NCBI GenBank assembly: GCA_036378495.1
Contig: DASUWI010000142.1
Span: 1 to 10,408, forward strand
Direction of reading: 5' to 3'
Source: JAFALX01 sp036378495
GTDB lineage: Bacteria > Chloroflexota > Dormibacteria > Aeolococcales > Aeolococcaceae
DNA: 10,408 nucleotides
The translations under genes were made by a program, and so were the position numbers. This document shows, one piece after another, positions 5,829-10,408 of this stretch. Position 1 is the first letter of the stretch. Each line of letters begins with the position of its first letter. The notes beneath the pieces are model-generated. The model was given only the letters and a program-made list of their open reading frames with translations. It was not told the origin of the DNA and made no database searches.

Positions 5829-6562
5829 GTCCGGGGAGCCGCCGCCTCGCGCACCGGGTCATCGGAGACAGCCTCGGGTTTCTCGAACGGCTCGCGGACT
5901 CCCTCGCCGAGCCGCATGAAGCCCCTCGGGTAGGCGGGACCACCGAAGCCGATCTCGTTCCACGCCCACGGGTGGGAGTAGAACGCCGAGACGACGCCGC
6001 GCATCATCACCGAGAAGGCCCGCTTGCAGTTGAGGCCGTCCCAGACGCCCCCCTTCAGCTCCCCTCTGGCGAACTGCTCGCAGATCGCGTGGCGGACGTC
6101 CGCCGCGCAATCGGCGAAGCGAGCGCGGTAGCGTTGCCGTGCGACCGCGTCCAGACCCGCAAGCGCCCGATGCCAGGTCTCTCCATCTTCGGGCATGTCG
6201 TCGTAACGGAACCCGTCCAGCCTGCCCGCCGCGTACTTCTTGTCGATCATGGCCACAACTGGGATGCGGGGCTCATGGTGCTGCGCCGTGACCGTGTCGC
6301 AAAACGCGTGCGCCGACGCCACCTCATCGCAGGCGAAGAACCGAAGCGGTCCGCTGGGCTTCAGCCGATCCTCGACCACGTCGCGTGTCGTGGGATCCCA
6401 GGAATCCATCTCGCGCATCACGTCGTACTCCGGGTAGCGGCCCACCATCTGCGGCGTCATTCCCGCGCGCTGCCGCGGCAGCGCCTCGGCCGGTTCGGGC
6501 TGCCGCCCCGGGCGGCGGTTCGGCAGGTGCCCAGGGTCGCGGTAGCGCGACGAAGCCGGCAT
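5825..6562 (-). CDS. Gluconate 2-dehydrogenase subunit 3 family protein
   Basis: The 245-residue protein ends in the block SHPWAWNEIGFGGPAYPRGF (196-215) typical of subunit-3 proteins paired with GMC dehydrogenases. The rest of the domain is at about 72-195 (FFACDE, VVAMIDKKYAAG, KRAFSVMMRGVVSAFY). In known three-subunit gluconate, FAD-glucose and related dehydrogenases this small subunit binds the flavoprotein and is needed for its folding or export. Those small subunits usually start with a Tat signal. Here the N-terminus is instead proline- and arginine-rich (RYRDPGHLPNRRPG) with no hydrophobic segment, so I infer the complex stays in the cytoplasm. The ATG at 6562 shares its A with the TGA of the upstream gene (TGATG), which favours it over ATG 6460 and over longer frames reaching 6850. 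It overlaps the GMC gene by 4 nt downstream. Confidence 0.88.
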   Translation of the reverse strand: MPASSRYRDPGHLPNRRPGRQPEPAEALPRQRAGMTPQMVGRYPEYDVMREMDSWDPTTRDVVEDRLKPSGPLRFFACDEVASAHAFCDTVTAQHHEPRIPVVAMIDKKYAAGRLDGFRYDDMPEDGETWHRALAGLDAVARQRYRARFADCAADVRHAICEQFARGELKGGVWDGLNCKRAFSVMMRGVVSAFYSHPWAWNEIGFGGPAYPRGFMRLGEGVREPFEKPEAVSDDPVREAAAPRT

Positions 6563-7029
6563 CAGCGTTCGCGACGCAGCACGGCGGCCAGCAGTCCCAT
6601 GCCGCCCACCATGGCCATGAGGCCGGGGGCCATGATCGGCGGGCCCATCGGCACGTTGTACGCGGGGATGGTCCAGCCGCCTGGTTTGCGGCCGACGCCC
6701 CGCACGTGCAGGTAGGAGCCGAGTACCCCGTTGGCAAAGTACAGACCCGCGGCGAGCGGCAGCCACGTCTTGGCGCAGCGCGTGCTCACGGCGCCACCGA
6801 TGCCCGCCGCCACCAGCGGCGGCGTGAGCGCGACGGGGCTCCACATCCACGGATCGCCGAAGCTGGCGCGGTAGTGCTCGAAATACACCTCGGCGCCGGT
6901 GACCAGCGCACTGATCGCGGTGAGCGCGCTCAGCGAGCGCTCGAAGCGTCCGGTCTCGATGTTGCGCGTCGCGCGATCGACGAGAAACGATGCCTCACGC
7001 CGGGTTCGGCGTTTTCCTCGTGCGAGCAT
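6562..7029 (-). CDS. 155-residue four-helix membrane protein, unknown function
   Basis: I do not recognise a named family. The N-terminal 32 residues are very basic (RGKRRTRREASF). Four hydrophobic segments follow, at about 33-50, 64-82, 89-107 and 131-150, and the protein ends in RRER. The positive-inside rule puts both ends in the cytoplasm, although the third loop also carries basic residues. The only two histidines, H52 (FEHYRASFGDPWMW) and H108 (SYLHVRG), fall at the same-side ends of helices 1 and 3. Its gene lies between the ThDP enzyme gene (1 nt gap, TGACATG) and the subunit-3 gene (1 nt overlap, TGATG), with no clear ribosome site of its own, so coupled translation is likely. By context it may anchor the dehydrogenase to the membrane or accept its electrons. 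This is inference; no haem or quinone motif is certain. Confidence 0.85.
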   Translation of the reverse strand: MLARGKRRTRREASFLVDRATRNIETGRFERSLSALTAISALVTGAEVYFEHYRASFGDPWMWSPVALTPPLVAAGIGGAVSTRCAKTWLPLAAGLYFANGVLGSYLHVRGVGRKPGGWTIPAYNVPMGPPIMAPGLMAMVGGMGLLAAVLRRER

Positions 7030-7030
7030 G

Positions 7031-8824
7031 TCAGCGGCCGGGAATGAACTCTTCGACTTTCTCGCGCACCGCGGTGACCATGTCGCGCACCCCTGCGGGG
7101 TCGCCCTTGAGCACCGATTCGGTCATGGACTTCGCCTGCTGCAGCGTCACGTGCGGTGGCAACGGCGGCTCCTCAGGATCGGTGATGGCGTTGATGATCA
7201 CCGGACGATCGGAGGTGAAGGCTTGTTCCCAGGCCGCGTCGATCTGCGCCGGATCATCGACCTTGATGCCGCGGAGGCCGATCATGTCGGCCCATTGCTC
7301 GAACGGCACATACGGGATCGACTGCGACGACTCGAACCTGGGGTCGCCCTCCATGACCCGCTGTTCCCAGGTCACCTGGTTGAGGTCCTCGTTGTTGAGC
7401 ACGAGAATGACGAGCCGAGGATCGCTCCACGATTTGTAGTACTTGGCCGCGGTGAGCGTCTCGGCCATGCCGCCCATCTGCATCGAGCCGTCGCCCACGA
7501 TGCCGACGGCCACGCGGTCGGGGTATGCGAACTTCGCCGCGATGGCGTACGGCACGCCGGGCAGCATCGTCGCGAGATTGCCCGACAACGACGCCTTCAT
7601 GCCGCGGCGGATCTTCACCTGACGCGCGAACCAGTTGGTGCCCGACCCGGAGTCGGCGGAGATGATCGCCCCGTCGGGAAGGTGGTTGGACAGTGACGCG
7701 AACAGCGGCTGCGGCTTGAGTCTGCCGTCACGGACCTCCGGCTTCGCGCGCGTCTCCATCAGCCGCCACCACTCCTCCACGTGGCGGATGACCTTCTCCT
7801 GCCAGGCACGATCGGTCTTGCGCTTGAGCCGTGGCAGCAGCTCCTGCAATGTCGCCTTGCTGTCGCCGGCGAGCATCACTTCCATCGGATACCGGATGCT
7901 GAGCATGCGCGCGCTGATGTCGATCTGCACGCCGCGCGCCGTGCCGATGGCCGGGAGAAAGTTGGAGTATGGAAACGCGCTTCCCACCATCAGCAGTGTG
8001 TCGCAGTGCTGCATCATGTCAGCGCTCGGCTTGCTGCCCAGCAGCCCGATCGGTCCCGTGCAGAAGGGCACGTCGTCCGGGATCGCCGCCTTGCCCAGCA
8101 GAGCCTTGGCCACGCCCGCGCCAAGGGTGTCCGCCACGGCGAGCGCCTCGTCGCCTGCGTCGAGCGCTCCGGCGCCGACCAGCATGGCCACGCGTTCGCC
8201 GGAGTTGAGCACGTCGGCGGCGCGGTCGAGATCCTCGTTGCATGCGAGGATGCGCGACCGCACGAACCCGGTGCCGGTGTGGATCGACTTGAGGCCGGGC
8301 GGCTGCACCGGCTCCGCCTTCATGTCCTGCACGTCGGCGGGCAGGATCACCGCGGTGGTGGTGCGCTCCGCGTCGGCGATGCGCAGCGCACGATCGATCG
8401 TGTGGCGCAGCGCGGACGGCGTGTTCACCTGCTGCACGTATGCCGCGGCCACGTCCTTGTAGAGGCTGAGCAGGTCCACCTCCTGCTGCATGTCGCCACC
8501 CATGGCAGAAACAAAGGTCTGCCCGACGATGGCGACGACCGGGGTGTGGTCGAGCTTGGCGTCGTAGAGCCCGTTCAGCAGGTGGATGGCACCCGGGCCG
8601 GACGTCGCGGTGCACAGACCGGGCCTGCCCGTGAACTTCGCGTGCGCGGCGGCCATGAACGCCGCCATCTCCTCGTGCCGCGTCTGGATGAACCGCAGCC
8701 TGCCTTCGCTGCGTGCGATGGCGCCGAGGAACCCGTTGATGCCGTCGCCCGGGAAGCCGTAGATCGTGTCGAATCCCCACTCCAGCAAGCGGCTCACCAG
8801 ATTGTCGGCAACGGTTTCACTCAT
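7031..8824 (-). CDS. Thiamine-diphosphate-dependent enzyme, pyruvate oxidase (PoxB)-like
   Basis: The 597-residue protein has the three domains of the acetolactate synthase/pyruvate oxidase family. The N-terminal domain has GFPGDGINGF and RHEEMAAF (E51 is the expected cofactor-activating glutamate). The central domain (about 190-335) has VAMLVGAGA and a DISARML segment. The C-terminal domain carries the ThDP/Mg motif from GDGSMQMGG (444-452) to LNNEDLNQVTWEQR (NN at 477-478). Relatives decarboxylate pyruvate or another 2-keto acid, oxidatively (PoxB, to acetate, electrons to quinone) or carboligating. Which reaction applies is not readable, and I cannot confirm FAD binding. The ATG at 8824 has TGAGGT 5 nt upstream. 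The in-frame ATG at 8836 overlaps that site and has none itself. It is the first gene of the operon with the membrane protein, subunit 3 and GMC flavoprotein, and diverges from the enolase-family gene. Confidence 0.9.
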   Translation of the reverse strand: MSETVADNLVSRLLEWGFDTIYGFPGDGINGFLGAIARSEGRLRFIQTRHEEMAAFMAAAHAKFTGRPGLCTATSGPGAIHLLNGLYDAKLDHTPVVAIVGQTFVSAMGGDMQQEVDLLSLYKDVAAAYVQQVNTPSALRHTIDRALRIADAERTTTAVILPADVQDMKAEPVQPPGLKSIHTGTGFVRSRILACNEDLDRAADVLNSGERVAMLVGAGALDAGDEALAVADTLGAGVAKALLGKAAIPDDVPFCTGPIGLLGSKPSADMMQHCDTLLMVGSAFPYSNFLPAIGTARGVQIDISARMLSIRYPMEVMLAGDSKATLQELLPRLKRKTDRAWQEKVIRHVEEWWRLMETRAKPEVRDGRLKPQPLFASLSNHLPDGAIISADSGSGTNWFARQVKIRRGMKASLSGNLATMLPGVPYAIAAKFAYPDRVAVGIVGDGSMQMGGMAETLTAAKYYKSWSDPRLVILVLNNEDLNQVTWEQRVMEGDPRFESSQSIPYVPFEQWADMIGLRGIKVDDPAQIDAAWEQAFTSDRPVIINAITDPEEPPLPPHVTLQQAKSMTESVLKGDPAGVRDMVTAVREKVEEFIPGR

Positions 8825-8976
8825 CTGGGACCTCATTCGAACAGCCGGTCGCGCGCCGGCGATGGGGGTGTATGTGTCTCAGAAATGATGATACCGGCGC
8901 TGTACCATCTGGCTTGTGCGGAAGATGCTCGCCCTGAACCGATGTCCGCGGCGATGGCGATCGTGAGTGCGGTCAC
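8825..8976. promoter_or_regulatory. Divergent intergenic region between operon and enolase-family gene
   Basis: These 152 nt must hold the promoters of the four-gene operon and of the plus-strand enolase-family gene. It is the least GC-rich stretch nearby. On the minus strand TATCAT (8893-8888) resembles a -10 box, about 64 nt before the operon start; no good -35 is seen. On the plus strand I see no convincing promoter. TCACGTGA (8973-8980) is a perfect 8-nt palindrome that covers the GTG start of the plus-strand gene, possibly by chance. Confidence 0.35.
8830..8835 (-). promoter_or_regulatory. Ribosome binding site of the ThDP-enzyme gene
   Basis: TGAGGT on the minus strand ends 5 nt before ATG 8824. 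It overlaps the alternative ATG at 8836, which argues for the shorter protein. Confidence 0.6.
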
Positions 8977-10077
8977 GTGAACGAGTTCGCTGTCCGCGAT
9001 GTCCGTGTGGCGGAATACACAATTCCCACCGAGCAGCCGGAGGCGGACGGCACGCTCGCGTGGGACAGGACGGTGGTCACAGTGGTGCAACCACAGCTGG
9101 AGAGCGGTGTGCGCGGGCTTGGTTTTGCCTACGGCTCGCCCGCGGTGACCGCGCTGCTGCGCGACACGCTCGTCGCCGAGGTGCATGGCGCCGACTGCCG
9201 CAACAATGGCGCGGCATGGGAAGCGATGGTGCGCAGCATCCGCAACCTGGGACGACCCGGTGTCTCGTCGATGGCCGTGGCGGCGCTCGACATCGCACTC
9301 TGGGACACCAAGGCCCGAGCGCTCGATCAGCCGCTGCACCGCGTGCTGGGCGCGGTCCGTGACACGGTGCCCGTCTACGGCAGCGGCGGCTTCACCACGT
9401 ACTCAGACGATCATCTCACCGAGCAGATGTTGGGGTGGGTGAACGCCGGCATCCCGCGCGTGAAGATGAAGATCGGCACCGACCGCGGCCGGTCCTGGCG
9501 CCGCGATTTCGAACGGGTGCGGCGCGTGCGCAACGCCATCGGTGACGACGTCGAGCTCTTCGTCGACGCCAACGGCGCATACGACCGCAGCCAGGCGCGG
9601 CGGCTCGGCGACGCGTTCGCGTCCGACTGCGGCGTGACCTGGTTTGAAGAGCCCGTCAGCTCCGACGATCTCGTGGGGCTGTCGCAGCTGCGAGCGGCGT
9701 TGCCGCTCGACATCACCGCCGGCGAGTACGGCTATCACGTCGACTACTTCGAGCAGATGCTCGCGGCGTGCGCCGTGGACGTCCTCCAGGCTGACGCGAG
9801 CCGCTGCGCGGGCATCACGGAGTGGCTGCGTGTTGCGGCCGTCGCCGCGGCGCACCAGACACCGTTCTCTGCGCATTGCGGACCGTCACTGCATGCGCAT
9901 GCCGCCGCCGTGCCGCCGAACCTGCGCCACATCGAGTACTTCCACGACCACGCCCGTATCGACCACCTCCTGTTCGACGGCGTGCTCGAGCCCGTGGGTG
10001 GCGCGCTCCACCTCAGTGAGCGACCTGGCTGCGGGCTGAACCTCACCGCGGACGCGGAGCGCTGGCGCACCGCCTAG
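8977..10077 (+). CDS. Enolase-superfamily enzyme, mandelate racemase group (acid-sugar dehydratase or racemase)
   Basis: The 366-residue protein has the capping domain (about 1-125, with SMAVAALDIALWDTKA at 98-113) and the TIM-barrel catalytic domain. It carries the K-x-K base pair KMK (163-165), metal ligands D197 (FVDANGAYD), a glutamate of FEEP (224/225) and E250 (TAGEYG), and the Asp-His dyad D273 (QADASRCAGITEW) and H300 (SAHCG). This is the mandelate racemase subgroup arrangement. These Mg-dependent enzymes take the alpha-proton of a carboxylate; most bacterial members dehydrate aldonic acids to 2-keto-3-deoxy acids. The substrate cannot be assigned by eye. GTG 8977 is the first start after an in-frame TGA near 8935; it lacks a clear ribosome site, and GTG 9007 is a weaker alternative. 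It diverges from the dehydrogenase operon, and its TAG shares a CTAG with the converging gene downstream. Confidence 0.92.
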   Translation: MNEFAVRDVRVAEYTIPTEQPEADGTLAWDRTVVTVVQPQLESGVRGLGFAYGSPAVTALLRDTLVAEVHGADCRNNGAAWEAMVRSIRNLGRPGVSSMAVAALDIALWDTKARALDQPLHRVLGAVRDTVPVYGSGGFTTYSDDHLTEQMLGWVNAGIPRVKMKIGTDRGRSWRRDFERVRRVRNAIGDDVELFVDANGAYDRSQARRLGDAFASDCGVTWFEEPVSSDDLVGLSQLRAALPLDITAGEYGYHVDYFEQMLAACAVDVLQADASRCAGITEWLRVAAVAAAHQTPFSAHCGPSLHAHAAAVPPNLRHIEYFHDHARIDHLLFDGVLEPVGGALHLSERPGCGLNLTADAERWRTA

Positions 10078-10086
10078 TGCGGCGCC
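10064..10086. terminator. Bulged stem-loop whose loop holds both convergent stop codons
   Basis: GGCGC (10064-10068) pairs with GCGCC (10082-10086) and CGC (10071-10073) with GCG (10079-10081), leaving an AC bulge and the loop CTAGT (10074-10078). The CTAG in the loop contains the stops of both converging genes. There is no T-run. It is a possible bidirectional terminator, weaker than the 4153-4172 palindrome. Confidence 0.35.
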
Positions 10087-10408
10087 CAAGTGCTGCGGAA
10101 CCAGCGCCGCGGGCTGCGCTGCGAAGCCGTGAGGCGCGCCAGCACGGAGCACGTCACGGCGCTGTACGCGATGGCGTTGGTTGTATCGAGCGCCGCCTCG
10201 CCTCTCGGCCAGTGCCCGAGCGGGGGCGTCGCGCCGGTGCGCGGCAGCGCGACGAGCTCGAAGAGCCATATGGCCGCGGCCAGTCCGAGCGCGTTGGCAA
10301 CCACGCGTCCCCGGCCACGCATGAGCATCGCTGTCGCCACACCCCACGACGCACCGTATATGGCGCGCATCAGCACGCCCAGGCTGTTCGCCGTACGCCG
10401 GTCGACGG
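10074..10408 (-). CDS. Small integral membrane protein, N-terminus cut by window edge
   Basis: The minus-strand frame is open from the right edge to a TAG at 10076-10074 and shows 111 residues. Hydrophobic segments are RAIYGASWGVATAML, VVANALGLAAAIWLFELVALP and NAIAYSAVTCSVLARL, so at least two and probably three membrane helices lie in view. The layout, with a YG..WG helix, a W-containing helix ending in LP, a proline-rich loop (TGATPPLGHWPRGE) and a last helix with a Tyr, resembles YagU/DUF1440-like membrane proteins of unknown function. That match is from memory and loose. A GTG at 10376 could start it, but the frame remains open upstream, so the true start is probably outside the window. 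The gene converges on the enolase-family gene with a 4-nt overlap at the stops. Confidence 0.65.
   Translation of the reverse strand, partial: VDRRTANSLGVLMRAIYGASWGVATAMLMRGRGRVVANALGLAAAIWLFELVALPRTGATPPLGHWPRGEAALDTTNAIAYSAVTCSVLARLTASQRSPRRWFRSTWAPH

Noticed and set aside
6563..6850. Extension of the subunit-3 frame to an ATG at 6850
   Set aside because: It would overlap the membrane-protein gene by nearly 300 nt in another frame, and the added sequence is shadow-like. The TGATG junction gives a natural start at 6562.
1..10408. CRISPR array, tRNA, rRNA, insertion sequence or prophage
   Set aside because: I saw no regularly spaced repeats, cloverleaf sequences, rRNA-like blocks, transposase or integrase motifs or flanking duplications.

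Overview
The window is GC-rich bacterial chromosome, by eye about two thirds G+C, with dense and partly overlapping genes, several GTG starts and frequent TAG stops. I see no mobile element, tRNA, rRNA or CRISPR array. The protein set would fit Actinomycetota (for example Thermoleophilia) or Gemmatimonadota. That placement is a guess, because nothing here is phylogenetically diagnostic.

Layout. (a) 1-2214 is a redox-repair and sensing block. msrA (minus) is followed 15 nt later by a tandem-GAF protein that runs off the left edge. A zinc-ribbon thioredoxin of the TrxC type (plus) diverges from msrA across a 118-nt gap holding a perfect 8-bp stem-loop. (b) 2215-2760 is a 546-nt stretch without an established gene. 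It contains hairpins, a candidate 52-codon ORF and the promoter/RBS region of the next gene. (c) 2761-4149 (plus) encodes a stand-alone FAD-linked oxidase of the berberine-bridge (BBE) type. (d) 8824-4146 (minus) is a tight four-gene operon: a PoxB-like thiamine-diphosphate enzyme, a 155-aa membrane protein, a gluconate 2-dehydrogenase subunit-3 family protein and a GMC-family flavoprotein. The three junctions are +1, -1 and -4 nt. (e) 8977-10077 (plus) encodes a mandelate-racemase-group enolase-superfamily enzyme, divergent from the operon. (f) 10408-10074 (minus) is a small membrane protein cut by the right edge.

How the genes may work together. MsrA repairs oxidised methionine and is normally re-reduced by thioredoxin, so the divergent msrA/trxC pair is a coherent unit. 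The operon looks like a sugar or sugar-acid oxidising dehydrogenase. It has a GMC flavoprotein with a C-x5-C-x3-C cluster resembling the [3Fe-4S] site of FAD-glucose dehydrogenases, plus the small subunit, but no cytochrome c gene and no Tat signal. A four-helix membrane protein with only two histidines sits where an electron-accepting subunit would be expected. The ThDP enzyme could consume a 2-keto acid and the divergent enolase-family enzyme could make one by dehydrating an aldonate. Both substrate links are inference.

The most interesting points are this cytochrome-less dehydrogenase operon, and the two convergent gene pairs whose stop codons share one CTAG tetranucleotide. At one of these junctions a perfect 20-nt palindrome is built into the end of the neighbouring coding sequence.
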